A stretch of DNA of 64,000 nt from Chitinophaga pinensis. GTDB taxonomy: Bacteria > Bacteroidota > Bacteroidia > UBA4408. The notes beneath the pieces were generated by a model. That model worked only from the letters and a program-made list of their open reading frames with translations. It had not been told where the DNA came from and did not search any database. This document shows positions 42,589 to 51,424 of this stretch, in pieces. A program made the position numbers and the translations under genes. The stretch spans positions 1 to 64,000 of the forward strand of contig CAMAVS010000006.1 of NCBI GenBank assembly GCA_945861665.1. The letters are read 5' to 3'. Positions within the stretch are counted from its first letter, which is position 1. The number at the start of each line of letters is the position of its first letter.

Positions 42589-43629
42589 GTGAAACAACAT
42601 TTTCGTTTATTCTTAATTTTCTTTTTATTTTCCTTTATATGTTCAGCCCAAGTTGGCGGAAACAACACTTATGAATTTTTAAACTTAATTCCATCCGCTC
42701 GTATTGCAGCTATTGGAGGAAATGGGATTGCCATAAAAGATAACGACATCAATCTTGCTTTTCAGAATCCCTCCCTGTTTAATAGTAGTATGAATAATAA
42801 TCTTGCTTTTAACTTTAGTGACTACCTTGCTGATATTAACTATGGCTCAGTTGGATTTTCTAAACACATTCATAAACTAGGAAGTTTTGGAGCTGGGATA
42901 CAATACATTAATTATGGGAAATTTAAAGAAACTTCCTCTACTTCAGAAGATTTAGGCAACTTCTATGCATTGGAGTATGCATTGAATTTAGCTTTAGCAA
43001 AACAACTCGATTCTAATTTTTCAATAGGAGCAAATTTAAAAACTATCTATTCTCAATTATATGATTACAGGTCGGTTGGGAACGCTATTGACATTGCTGC
43101 TACATACTTAAACAAAAATAAAAATTTCACTGCTGCTTTGGTGATAAAAAACATTGGAATGCAGTTAAAGCCATATGCATATGGCAATAGAGAAAAATTA
43201 CCTTTTGAAGTGCAAGCAGGTATTTCTAAAAAACCAAAACACGTGCCTTTTCGAATATCTCTCATTACCGAAAATTTAGAGCGTTGGAATTTATTGTATG
43301 AGGATACAATAACAGTTATAACAAATGACCCTTCGACACAGCAACCTAAAAAAGAAAAAAAACATATTGTAGATAATACGCTACGCCATATTGTTTTGGG
43401 AGGCGAATTTTTAATCACGAAAAACTTTAACCTTCGTTTAGGTTACAATTACCAACGAAGAAAAGAACTTCAAGTTGAATCCCGCCCCGGCATGGCAGGC
43501 TTTTCGTTGGGGGCAGGAGTTAAAATTTTAAAAATTAATATCAGCTATGCTTGGTCTTCCTACTCTATTGCGGGTGGATCACATACATTTTCCATCATAA
43601 CTAACCTTTCCGATTTTACTTCAAAATAA
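42589..43629 (+). CDS. porQ: Type IX secretion system protein PorQ
   Basis: GTG 42589 is taken as start because VKQHFRLFLIFFLFSFICSAQ is a good signal peptide; the longer reading starts in the previous spacer. The mature 320 residues form an outer-membrane barrel of the PorV/PorQ (FadL-like) type with the characteristic NTYEFLNLIPSARIAAIGGNG start and DINLAFQNPSL. PorQ cooperates with PorU, PorV and PorZ in the attachment complex for T9SS cargo. The gene lies five bases from cmk, a neighbourhood common in Bacteroidota, and confirms T9SS use by this organism. Confidence 0.93.
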   Translation: MKQHFRLFLIFFLFSFICSAQVGGNNTYEFLNLIPSARIAAIGGNGIAIKDNDINLAFQNPSLFNSSMNNNLAFNFSDYLADINYGSVGFSKHIHKLGSFGAGIQYINYGKFKETSSTSEDLGNFYALEYALNLALAKQLDSNFSIGANLKTIYSQLYDYRSVGNAIDIAATYLNKNKNFTAALVIKNIGMQLKPYAYGNREKLPFEVQAGISKKPKHVPFRISLITENLERWNLLYEDTITVITNDPSTQQPKKEKKHIVDNTLRHIVLGGEFLITKNFNLRLGYNYQRRKELQVESRPGMAGFSLGAGVKILKINISYAWSSYSIAGGSHTFSIITNLSDFTSK

Positions 43630-43634
43630 AAAAA

Positions 43635-44330
43635 GTGAAACGCATAACCATTGCCATAGACGGTTATTCTTCTTGCGGCAAAAGCACCTTAGCAAAAGCA
43701 TTAGCCATTAAATTACAATACTCCTTTATTGATACGGGTGCGATGTACCGGGCAGTAACGCTTTATTTATTTGAACATAAATTAATAGATACAGAAGGTG
43801 GTATAGACGAAAAAAATGCAATAAAAGCTCTTTCAAAAATATACCTATCTTTTATTTACAATCCTAGTTTAAAGTATGCTGAAACATATTTAAATGGTGA
43901 AAACGTTGAGAAAAAAATTCGCGACATAATAATCTCAAATAGTGTAAGCAAAGTAAGTGCAATAAAGGAAGTGAGAACAAAACTTGTTTCGCTGCAACAA
44001 AAAATGGGCAAAGAAAAAGGCGTTGTATTGGACGGTAGAGATATTGGCACAACCGTTTTTCCGGAGGCTGAACTAAAATTATTTATGACGGCCGATGAAA
44101 AAATCAGAATACAGAGAAGATTGGATGAATATACTTCAAAGGGAGAATATATAACAGAAGATGAAGTGCGCAAAAACATTTCTAAACGCGATTACGAAGA
44201 CACACACCGAAAAGAAAGCCCTTTATTAAAAGCTAATGATGCAATTATACTTGACAATAGTGATTTAGACAAGCAGCAGCAATTGGATTATGTTATGCGC
44301 TTAATTAATGATCTTCAATTAATTAAATAA
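43635..44330 (+). CDS. cmk: Cytidylate kinase
   Basis: Starts at GTG 43635 (VKRITIAIDGYSSCGKSTLAKALA). The 231-residue enzyme phosphorylates CMP and dCMP with ATP. It shows the P-loop GYSSCGKST, SFIDTGAMYRAVTLY, VVLDGRDIGTTVFPEAELK and the late RLDEYTSKGEY/KRDYEDTHRKESPL segment, all standard for Cmk. It is cotranscribed with porQ and ends before a bidirectional hairpin. The start is fixed by the five-base spacing to porQ and the lack of an ATG alternative. Confidence 0.96.
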   Translation: MKRITIAIDGYSSCGKSTLAKALAIKLQYSFIDTGAMYRAVTLYLFEHKLIDTEGGIDEKNAIKALSKIYLSFIYNPSLKYAETYLNGENVEKKIRDIIISNSVSKVSAIKEVRTKLVSLQQKMGKEKGVVLDGRDIGTTVFPEAELKLFMTADEKIRIQRRLDEYTSKGEYITEDEVRKNISKRDYEDTHRKESPLLKANDAIILDNSDLDKQQQLDYVMRLINDLQLIK

Positions 44331-44351
44331 TTGTAATTATGGATAAATATA

Positions 44352-44385
44352 ATAAAAAAAGCCCCGCAAATTGCGAGGCTTAAGT
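44352..44385 (-). terminator. Terminator of rpmH (and possibly cmk)
   Basis: On the minus strand AAGCCTCGCAATTTGCGGGGCTT forms a GC-rich stem followed by TTTTTATTAT, a strong rho-independent terminator for rpmH. On the plus strand it follows cmk, but the trailing TAAGTATA is a poorer T-tract. It separates two convergent genes. Confidence 0.75.
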
Positions 44386-44400
44386 ATATCTTTGTTCTAT

Positions 44401-44568
44401 TTAGTTGTGCGTGCTTTTGTGTAATTTCTCGTCAGAAACAGTAAGTTTCTTTCTCCCCTTTGCTCTTCTAGATGCCAATACCCTTCTACCATTAGCAGAA
44501 GCCATTCTTTCTCTGAAACCGTGTTTGTTTCTTCTTTTACGTTGCGATGGTTGGAATGTCCTTTTCAT
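44401..44568 (-). CDS. rpmH: 50S ribosomal protein L34
   Basis: A 55-residue protein translated from the minus strand: [20 protein letters not shown], then [21 protein letters not shown] and a C-terminal extension [14 protein letters not shown]. The first part is invariant L34, a small basic protein of the large ribosomal subunit. The ORF starts at ATG 44568 and stops with TAA at 44401. It is not next to dnaA/rnpA as in many bacteria; convergent with cmk. A -7 element lies 27 bases upstream. Confidence 0.98.
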   Translation of the reverse strand: MKRTFQPSQRKRRNKHGFRERMASANGRRVLASRRAKGRKKLTVSDEKLHKSTHN

Positions 44569-44594
44569 TGATACAATTTTTTTAAATCGGACTG

Positions 44595-44602
44595 CAAAGA
44601 TA
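44595..44602 (-). promoter_or_regulatory. -7 element of rpmH
   Basis: On the minus strand this reads TATCTTTG, a perfect TAnnTTTG, 26 bases before the rpmH ATG. A TTG is found upstream but at shorter than canonical spacing. Confidence 0.55.
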
Positions 44603-44773
44603 TAAACTTTTTCAATATCAGGGCTTTTTTATAATTAATTCTTAATTATTCCAACAAAAACATTCACTTTCAAGCACTTATTAAAGTGTTGGATTACACT
44701 CAAATTCAATGCAAGCAATCAAATACACTTAATATTTACCCAATTTCGCATTTATAAAACAATAAACCCAACT

Positions 44774-45593
44774 GTGAGAAATCATATCTCCTTATTTTTA
44801 TTCATTGGCTTCTTTAATATTTGTGTCAATGCTCAACCTTTCAGATATATACAAGGTGATGGTTCGGAAAGAGATTCAATTAAAAAATTGCAAATAAAAG
44901 GCTACCGTGAATACCAAGCTTCATATAGCACCCCAAATGAAAAGCAATTAAAAAGCATTGTTGAATATGATAAAAATGGAAATCAAATTCGACTTTGGAT
45001 ATTGGATATTACTTCAAAAAAAACAAAATCAATGGACTTATAAATACACCGGGAAAAATAAATTACTTGAATTTGCCTCCTATTTCCCCGATTCAAACAC
45101 CTTTAATCAACGCTTTATTCATACATACGATAAAAATGAAAACGAAATTGAAATCCTGACAGAAAATTACAACAATGAGAAATTAAGCAGCACAAATAAA
45201 GTTGCTAATAGCTACGACCACAAAGGAAACTGTATTGACAGTAAAGAATTTAATGATAAGGGTATTATGTATAATCACAACCAATATGTATATGACCAAT
45301 TTAATCATAAAATTGAAGAAATTACCTATTATGATAATGACAAAGTGAAGTATAGGAATAAAATAAACAATTACGGAGATGAAGACAAGATGCCGATTGG
45401 TTTTCCAAGAGGCGGCAGAGAGCGTTCACCTGAAGATGAAGATTTATTAAAAGAAACAACAACAAATAATTCTGAAGGAAACAGGGTAAACGAAGATGGA
45501 TATGCTATACGTACCTTCAACAAAAAAAACATCCTCCTAAAATGGATAGAGAAAAATTATAAGATCCATTGGTTTGAATACACGTATTATTAG
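44774..45593 (+). pseudogene. Secreted YD-repeat-like protein, split by an A8 frameshift
   Basis: Frame 1 starts at GTG 44774 with a signal peptide (FIGFFNICVNAQ) and runs as EYDKNGNQIRLWILDITSKK before a stop at 45041. Frame 2 continues the same repeat pattern from about 45019 (QNQWTYKYTGKNKLLEF, YDKNENEIEILTEN, SYDHKGNCIDSKEF, VYDQFNHKIEEITYY) to 45593. The junction is eight A's at 45016-45023; deleting one A gives a continuous reading of about 270 residues. It is either a sequencing or assembly error, slippage, or a true mutation. The intact product would be a secreted RHS/YD-repeat-type protein of unknown role. Confidence 0.7.
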
Positions 45594-45675
45594 GAGTAAA
45601 TTATACCGACTGACCCTATTTTCTTTAAACCAAAACAATAAGCGTACTTTTACAGCCTATCAATAATCGAGCTAG

Positions 45676-47004
45676 ATGACCTTTAACGAACTAAACATAA
45701 ACACCTCCTTACTGAATGCACTTACTGACTTAGGTTTTACAAGTCCGACAAGAATTCAACAAAAAGCATTTGCTCCCATACTTGCGGGAAAAAACATTTT
45801 GGGCATTGCACAAACAGGTACAGGAAAAACATACGCTTACCTCCTACCCTTGCTGCGCCAATGGCAGTTTGCTAAAAAAGTAAATCCCGAAATACTCATA
45901 CTGGTCCCGACACGCGAACTAGTAGCACAGGTGGTAGAAGAAGTAGAAAAATTATGCACCTACACAAACATTAAAGTTACCGGTGCTTATGGAGGCACCA
46001 ACATTAAAACACAAATGGCTGCCATCAATGCAGGTGTAGATGTTATAGTAGCAACACCGGGACGCTTGCTAGACTTAATACTGAACGGTACCGTTAAAAC
46101 TAAAATGATTAAAAAATTGGTTATTGACGAAGTAGATGAAATGCTAAATCTTGGTTTCAGAACCCAACTTAAAAATATACTCGACATTTTACCCGAAAAG
46201 CGTCAAAATCTGATGTTTTCGGCAACAATAACCGAAGAGGTAGAAACCTTTATTGGAAATACTTTTATTGCCCCCGAAAAAATTGAGGCTGCTCCAACAG
46301 GTACCCCACTTAAAAACATTACACAAATTGCTTACAAGGTTCCGAATTTTAATACTAAAGTTAATTTTTTAGAACACCTCTTGGTAACCGATAAAAGCAT
46401 GACTAAAGTATTGATATTTACGGGAAGCAAAAGTTTGGCAGACGAGATAAACAGTAAGATGGAAATCAAATTTCCCGATCAACTAGCGGTTATACATTCC
46501 AATAAATCACAAAACTTGCGTTTTAAAACAGTGGAGCAATTTGAAAGTGGTGCCAGTAGTATATTAATTGCTACCGACATTATTGCTCGCGGATTAGATG
46601 TTACTGCTGTATCGCATGTAATAAATATGGATGTACCTGCTGTTGCCGAAAACTATATGCACCGCATTGGTAGAACCGGAAGAGCAGATAAAAAAGGTAT
46701 TGCCATCACTTTTATTACTGAAGCCGACAAAGAAAACAAAGCCAAAGTAGAAGCCCTTATGGGTAAAAAAATATCGATGAAGAAAATGCCTGTTGAAGTA
46801 GACGTTTCTAACATTTTAACCTTTGATGAGCAGCCAAAGGTGAATATGAAAACCATTGAAATAAAACGGCCAAAGGTGATTGCAAAAGGAACATCGCATC
46901 ACGAAAAAATTGATAAAAACAAAAAAGTAAACAAGAAGGTTTCACGAGCTGATGCGAAGAAAATTAAGTACGGAAAGAGTTATAGGAAGGAATATAGGAA
47001 TTAG
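45676..47004 (+). CDS. DEAD-box-family RNA helicase (DEVD variant)
   Basis: The 442-residue protein has all helicase motifs: Q motif FTSPTRIQQKAF, Walker A AQTGTGKT (45-52), PTRELVAQ, TPGRLLDL, motif II DEVD (151-154) instead of DEAD, SAT (182-184), ARGLD and HRIGRTGR. A Lys-rich C-terminal tail (after about 400) may bind RNA. It unwinds structured RNA, probably in ribosome assembly or mRNA decay. The DEVD variant still carries both acidic catalytic residues, so activity is expected. Confidence 0.95.
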   Translation: MTFNELNINTSLLNALTDLGFTSPTRIQQKAFAPILAGKNILGIAQTGTGKTYAYLLPLLRQWQFAKKVNPEILILVPTRELVAQVVEEVEKLCTYTNIKVTGAYGGTNIKTQMAAINAGVDVIVATPGRLLDLILNGTVKTKMIKKLVIDEVDEMLNLGFRTQLKNILDILPEKRQNLMFSATITEEVETFIGNTFIAPEKIEAAPTGTPLKNITQIAYKVPNFNTKVNFLEHLLVTDKSMTKVLIFTGSKSLADEINSKMEIKFPDQLAVIHSNKSQNLRFKTVEQFESGASSILIATDIIARGLDVTAVSHVINMDVPAVAENYMHRIGRTGRADKKGIAITFITEADKENKAKVEALMGKKISMKKMPVEVDVSNILTFDEQPKVNMKTIEIKRPKVIAKGTSHHEKIDKNKKVNKKVSRADAKKIKYGKSYRKEYRN

Positions 47005-47062
47005 AGTTGCACTATTATCAGCCTGTACATTAAATAAAATTATGATCAGAAATTAAACTACA

Positions 47063-47536
47063 ATGAAAAACAAACTCTTAATCGCCCTCGCAATTATACT
47101 CAGTAATAATTTGTACGCGCAAACAGAAAAAAAAGCAATCGGAGTAAATAAGCAGTATTCGGCAAATGATACTATAAGGACTTTTAGCATTGAAAAACAG
47201 AACAAAGACAAGTGTATTGAAAAGCTGATAGAAGTATGGGGAAAGCCCAGCAAGAAAACTTCAGGAAGCATACTATGGACAAATACTACGCTGAATGGAA
47301 TAGATAAACCGATTGATATAAGTCTTCTGGATGGTATTTTCTGTACCAAAGAAAAAAGTGCGCGATTCACCCCATTTGAAAATGAAAAGGAGAAAACAAA
47401 AAAATTAAAAGACAATGAATATCGAAGAACGACAATTGAAATAGTTGACAGCAAAGGGAATAACATTGTTAATTCATATTCCTTGGAAATTAAAATAGTT
47501 GAATTACTTACTGAACCATTGATGAATATTAATTAA
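47063..47536 (+). CDS. Secreted hypothetical protein
   Basis: A 157-residue protein with a signal peptide ([17 protein letters not shown]) and a mature part of about 138 residues rich in Lys, Asn and Thr ([22 protein letters not shown], then [16 protein letters not shown]). Two cysteines are present. The KLIEVWGKP stretch is similar to a small alpha-beta domain found in other Bacteroidota periplasmic proteins, but no family can be named. It is between the helicase and the VF530-type gene, with no obvious shared function. Confidence 0.65.
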   Translation: MKNKLLIALAIILSNNLYAQTEKKAIGVNKQYSANDTIRTFSIEKQNKDKCIEKLIEVWGKPSKKTSGSILWTNTTLNGIDKPIDISLLDGIFCTKEKSARFTPFENEKEKTKKLKDNEYRRTTIEIVDSKGNNIVNSYSLEIKIVELLTEPLMNIN

Positions 47537-47550
47537 GTATTTGCTCCAAT

Positions 47551-47769
47551 ATGGAAACTCAAAAAAACAATCCATTACACGGTATTACCTTAGAGCAAAT
47601 TGTGAGGCATTTGGTTGAACATTACGGGTGGGAATACTTGGCAGAAGAAGTGAGACTAAACTGCTTTCAAAACAATCAAAGTATAAAATCGACTTTAACA
47701 TTTTTAAGAAAAACACCTTGGGCGCGCACAAAAGTAGAAACCCTCTATTTGAAACTAAAGAGAAAATAA
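47551..47769 (+). CDS. VF530/DUF2132 family DNA-binding protein
   Basis: A 72-residue protein ([28 protein letters not shown], then [30 protein letters not shown]) that matches the VF530 family over its full length: the NPLHG start, HYGW, and the FLRKTPWAR motif are diagnostic. The family forms a small helical domain proposed to bind DNA; direct functional data are limited. It is preceded by 14 bases after the secreted protein gene. Confidence 0.92.
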   Translation: METQKNNPLHGITLEQIVRHLVEHYGWEYLAEEVRLNCFQNNQSIKSTLTFLRKTPWARTKVETLYLKLKRK

Positions 47770-47867
47770 GCATAGATAAGCCTTTCGGAGCAGATTACTC
47801 TTCAATGAAACTAAAAGAGAATTTTCACGTTATAAGGTAACAGTAAAAATTACCTATGCCAAACTTT

Positions 47868-48653
47868 ATGAAACAACAAAAAATAACACTCGCAATTATT
47901 CTTTTTTGCTTCACAGCATTCGGACAAGTAAACATTAAAGAGCTTAGTAAGTCCTTGGCAAAAGTAACCGAAACACTTTATGCTTCAGAGTGTGAAGTTT
48001 CGAACAATCAATATGCAACATTTTTAAATGCATTAAAAAAAGCAAACAAAACAGACTTACTCACAATAGCACAAATTGACACACTACAATGGCGCGACAA
48101 ACAAAATTACAATGATCCTTATACTACCTATTACCACAAACACACCGCATACAAAGGTTACCCTGCAGTAAACATCAGCCACAAAGGAGCTATGCTTTAC
48201 TGCGAATGGCTTACATCTGAATACAATTCAAATCCAAAAAGAAAATTCAAAAAAGTTGTTTTTAGATTGCCAACTGAAAAAGAATGGATACTAGCTGCTC
48301 AAGGTGGTGACAATACTGCCATTTACTCTTGGACAGAAAAAGAATTTAGAAATAAAAAAGGGCAACTAATGGCTAATTTTAAAAGAGCAGATGGCGATAC
48401 AATGGGAGTTGCCGGAGAATCGAACGACAATGCTGATATTACCGCTCCAGTTTATTCATATTGGCCCAATAAATTTGGAATATATTGTATGAGTGGGAAT
48501 GTTGCTGAAATGGTAATTGACCCAACGTTTGTAAAAGGAGGAAGTTGGGCACAAAAATCAGAATTTTTAAGAATCGACAACAAGGAGAATTCTGATGGAA
48601 GTCCAAAAAGTCATCTAGGATTCAGGCCTTTTGTTGATATTATTGAGAAATAA
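47868..48653 (+). CDS. Secreted SUMF1/FGE-sulfatase-like protein (GldJ/K-type)
   Basis: ATG 47868 gives a signal peptide (KITLAIILFCFTAFGQ); the ATG at 47856 would place four charged residues before it. The mature part has the formylglycine-generating-enzyme fold: YASECEVSNNQYATFLN, YPAVNISHKGAMLYCEWL, FRLPTEKEWILAAQGG, GIYCMSGNVAEMVID and FVKGGSWA near the end. Both catalytic Cys of true FGE are absent or unclear, as in GldJ/GldK gliding-type proteins, so it is probably structural. It is a 262-residue, single-domain protein. Confidence 0.85.
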   Translation: MKQQKITLAIILFCFTAFGQVNIKELSKSLAKVTETLYASECEVSNNQYATFLNALKKANKTDLLTIAQIDTLQWRDKQNYNDPYTTYYHKHTAYKGYPAVNISHKGAMLYCEWLTSEYNSNPKRKFKKVVFRLPTEKEWILAAQGGDNTAIYSWTEKEFRNKKGQLMANFKRADGDTMGVAGESNDNADITAPVYSYWPNKFGIYCMSGNVAEMVIDPTFVKGGSWAQKSEFLRIDNKENSDGSPKSHLGFRPFVDIIEK

Positions 48654-48675
48654 AAATTGGAATTCGTTTACCATT

Positions 48676-48876
48676 TTGAATCAACCCTTAAAAGTAATTG
48701 CAGAAACTTTTGCTAAAAATGATTACAAGGCTGCTCAAATAGTCGTACAAAGCACCATTGAACAAGTTAAATCTACCCACAATCAAAAGGGCGAGGATGT
48801 ACAAAAGCTTGTTTCAACAGCTAAAAAGTACGTACTTGCACTTAGGAGAGTGATGGCAAATAAAGCAGTAAAATAA
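48676..48876 (+). CDS. Small helical hypothetical protein
   Basis: A TTG at 48676 gives a 66-residue product (LNQPLKVIAETFAKNDYKAAQIVVQS, then TAKKYVLALRRVMANKAVK). The longer reading from 48631 overlaps the preceding FGE-like gene by 23 bases and starts in its coding frame, so the short version is preferred. The whole product is predicted helical and basic at the end. No family is recognised. It could be a small regulatory or nucleoid-associated protein, but nothing beyond composition supports it. Confidence 0.5.
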   Translation: MNQPLKVIAETFAKNDYKAAQIVVQSTIEQVKSTHNQKGEDVQKLVSTAKKYVLALRRVMANKAVK

Positions 48877-48969
48877 TAATTCCTAAGGCAAAGTAAATTT
48901 GTTTAAAACTTAAAAAGTATAAGGTACTATATCTATTACTCTATTTTAGATTATTTAACTTACAATGTC

Positions 48970-48992
48970 TACTTTTGGGAAATAATTTCCCA
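48970..48992 (+). promoter_or_regulatory. -7 element with adjoining perfect palindrome
   Basis: TACTTTTG (48970-48977) is a TAnnTTTG -7 box, and TGGGAAATAATTTCCCA (48976-48992) is a perfect 17-base palindrome that overlaps its last two bases and covers the expected transcription start of the M48 gene (ATG 48998). It could be an operator for a dimeric regulator. Confidence 0.45.
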
Positions 48993-48997
48993 TTTAT

Positions 48998-49795
48998 ATG
49001 AAACAAAAAACTGTTTATTGTTTTTTAATTATAACACTAGTATCATCTTGTTATAAAGTTCCTATAAGCGGCAGAAGACAATTAAATTTATTACCCGAGT
49101 CTATAATGATTAGTATGGGCTTGACCAACTACAAAGATTTTTTAAGTAAACACAAGGTAGATCCGGTTAACGATGCCAACAGTGCAATGATAAAAAGGGT
49201 GGGTCAAAATATTGCAAATGCTGTGACTACTTTTATGCTTCAAAAAAAGCAAATGAAACGCTTAAAAAATTACAAATGGGAATTCAACTTGGTAGAAGAT
49301 AAAACGGTAAATGCATGGTGTATGCCCGGTGGAAAGGTTGTAGTGTACACAGGATTGTTGGCTGTAACGCAAAATGAAACAGCATTAGCAGCAGTAATGG
49401 GTCACGAAATCGCACACGCCATTGCCCGACACGGCAATGAAAGAATGAGCCAAGGAATATTGGTACTAGCCGGAGACATAGGCTTACAACTTTTTATGTT
49501 AGAAAAACCGAAGGAAACGCAAGATTTATTTTTGCAGGCTTACGGTGCTGTCTCAGGCTTGGGAATGCTAAAATATTCACGCTCTCACGAAAGCGAAGCC
49601 GATAAAATGGGATTGGTATATATGGCATTGGCCGGGTATAACCCTCAGGAAGCTATCGCCTTTTGGGAAAGAATGTCTAAAATTGGAGACTCGAATGTTC
49701 CGCAAATACTAAGCACCCACCCAAGTGATGAAACCCGCATAAAAGATATAAAAGCATATATGCCAACTGCATTAAAATATTATAAAAAGAAATAA
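48998..49795 (+). CDS. M48 family zinc metalloprotease, lipoprotein
   Basis: The 265-residue protein has a lipoprotein signal with lipobox Cys18 (FLIITLVSSCYKVP), then the M48 catalytic motif HEIAHAIARHGNE with the H-E-x-x-H pair and the downstream ESEADKMG glutamate ligand region. GRRQLNLLPES is typical of the BepA/LoiP type of periplasmic M48 proteases that remove misfolded outer-membrane proteins. It would be anchored in the inner leaflet of the outer membrane. It precedes the FtsE-like gene by one base. Confidence 0.9.
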   Translation: MKQKTVYCFLIITLVSSCYKVPISGRRQLNLLPESIMISMGLTNYKDFLSKHKVDPVNDANSAMIKRVGQNIANAVTTFMLQKKQMKRLKNYKWEFNLVEDKTVNAWCMPGGKVVVYTGLLAVTQNETALAAVMGHEIAHAIARHGNERMSQGILVLAGDIGLQLFMLEKPKETQDLFLQAYGAVSGLGMLKYSRSHESEADKMGLVYMALAGYNPQEAIAFWERMSKIGDSNVPQILSTHPSDETRIKDIKAYMPTALKYYKKK

Positions 49796-49796
49796 T

Positions 49797-50480
49797 ATGG
49801 CCTTGGACACTATCATCGACATAAAAAATGTACATATACACCAAAAAGAAAATTTGATATTGGCAAACGTCAACATCAATATTGAAAAAGGTGAATTTGT
49901 TTACCTTATAGGTAAAACAGGAAGTGGAAAAAGTAGTTTATTAAAAATATTATACGGTGAACTTCCTTTAGGCGATGGTGAAGCAAGCATTGCTGGATTT
50001 AACCTAAAAGAACTACAAAGAAAAGAAATTCCTTTTCTTCGTAGAAAACTAGGAATTGTATTTCAGGATTTTCAATTGCTAATCGACAGAACAATTGATG
50101 ACAATTTGATGTTCGTAATGAAAGCTACGGGTTGGACTGACAAAATAAAAATGAAAGAGCGCTGCAGTGATGTACTCAGTAAAGTAGGCTTAACCGGAAA
50201 AGGATTTAAAATGCCGCACGAACTATCAGGAGGAGAACAGCAAAGAGTTTCCATTGCACGCGCATTGGTAAACGATCCTGAAATTATTTTGGCCGATGAA
50301 CCTACAGGAAATCTTGATCCTCAAACATCAGAGGAGATTATAACACTCTTGCTTGACATTAGTAAAACAGGTCGAGCAATTGTAATGGCTACGCACGATT
50401 ATTTATTATTAAATAAATTCAAAGCGCGCACCATTACCTGTGAAGAAGGAAAAATAATGGATTCAAAATATCCTAACTAG
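49797..50480 (+). CDS. ftsE: FtsE-like cell-division ABC ATPase
   Basis: A 227-residue ABC ATPase with Walker [11 protein letters not shown]-loop VFQDFQLL, signature ELSGGEQQR, Walker [11 protein letters not shown] and H-loop ATHDY. The FQDFQLL and [19 protein letters not shown] segments are those of FtsE, which with FtsX activates peptidoglycan hydrolases at the division site. No ftsX gene is adjacent. It directly follows the M48 protease gene, and 11 bases separate it from the glycosyltransferase gene. Confidence 0.9.
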   Translation: MALDTIIDIKNVHIHQKENLILANVNINIEKGEFVYLIGKTGSGKSSLLKILYGELPLGDGEASIAGFNLKELQRKEIPFLRRKLGIVFQDFQLLIDRTIDDNLMFVMKATGWTDKIKMKERCSDVLSKVGLTGKGFKMPHELSGGEQQRVSIARALVNDPEIILADEPTGNLDPQTSEEIITLLLDISKTGRAIVMATHDYLLLNKFKARTITCEEGKIMDSKYPN

Positions 50481-50491
50481 TTATTCGCTGA

Positions 50492-51403
50492 ATGCTCTCG
50501 GTACTTATACCCATATATAATTTCGACTGTAGAGCATTTATACAAAGTATACACAAACAAGCATTGGAATGTAATATTCCTTTTGAAATAAGGTGTTACG
50601 ATGATGGGTCCAATAAAACATTCAAAGACATAAACTCATCTTTATTATGGATGAGCAATCTGGTATACATTGGAATGCCCAACAATATCGGACGCTCTGC
50701 CATTCGGAACAAATTAGGGGCTGACGCATTATATAACTATTTACTTTTTATGGATTGTGATTCAAGCATTGAACAAGCCGATTTTATTTCAAGCTATATT
50801 CAAAAGCTTAATGAAAATACTGTTGTTTACGGTGGAAGAAGCTATGAAAAAAATGTACCAACAAACAAAACACAATTCTTGCGTTGGTTATATGGCATAA
50901 AACGTGAAGTAAAGAATGCTGCTAAAAGAGCTACTGCTCCATACAAATCATTTATGACCAACAATTTTGTAATTCCAAAAGCACTTTTTCAATCCATACA
51001 ATTCAACACAGAACTTACCGGTTATGGACACGAAGACACTTTGTTCGGTTATCAATTGGAAGAAAGAAAAATTCCTGTTTTACACATCGAAAACCCTTTG
51101 TGTCATATTGGCTTGGAAAGCAGTGAAGAGTTTATAGCAAAAACAGCTGAGGGAATTAAAAACCTTGCTTTTGTATACAATAAGAAGTGGCCCATTGGCG
51201 ATGTTAAACTTCTAAATACCTACAAAAAAATAAATGAATGGAAGCTGGTATTGCTGGTATTATTTTTCGGAAAAGTATTCGAAAAGAGTATCACAAATAA
51301 TCTAGTTTCACCAAGCCCCAACCTCTCTCAATTTGATTTTTATAAGTTAGTGTTACTTTGCAGAGAATTAGAGAAAAAACAATCAATTTTGCTACATAAT
51401 TAG
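50492..51403 (+). CDS. Glycosyltransferase family 2
   Basis: A 303-residue GT-A enzyme: LSVLIPIYNFD at the start, FEIRCYDDGSN with the first acidic pair, NNIGRSAIRNK, LLFMDCDSSI carrying the metal-binding D-x-D, and TGYGHEDTLFGYQL with the GHED motif of GT2 enzymes. The C-terminal part is helical and probably membrane-proximal. The donor and acceptor cannot be inferred. It is cotranscribed with ftsE by spacing; cell-envelope polysaccharide or lipid glycosylation is the likely pathway. Confidence 0.88.
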   Translation: MLSVLIPIYNFDCRAFIQSIHKQALECNIPFEIRCYDDGSNKTFKDINSSLLWMSNLVYIGMPNNIGRSAIRNKLGADALYNYLLFMDCDSSIEQADFISSYIQKLNENTVVYGGRSYEKNVPTNKTQFLRWLYGIKREVKNAAKRATAPYKSFMTNNFVIPKALFQSIQFNTELTGYGHEDTLFGYQLEERKIPVLHIENPLCHIGLESSEEFIAKTAEGIKNLAFVYNKKWPIGDVKLLNTYKKINEWKLVLLVLFFGKVFEKSITNNLVSPSPNLSQFDFYKLVLLCRELEKKQSILLHN

Positions 51404-51424
51404 TATTTTTGAGAAAACATTTTA

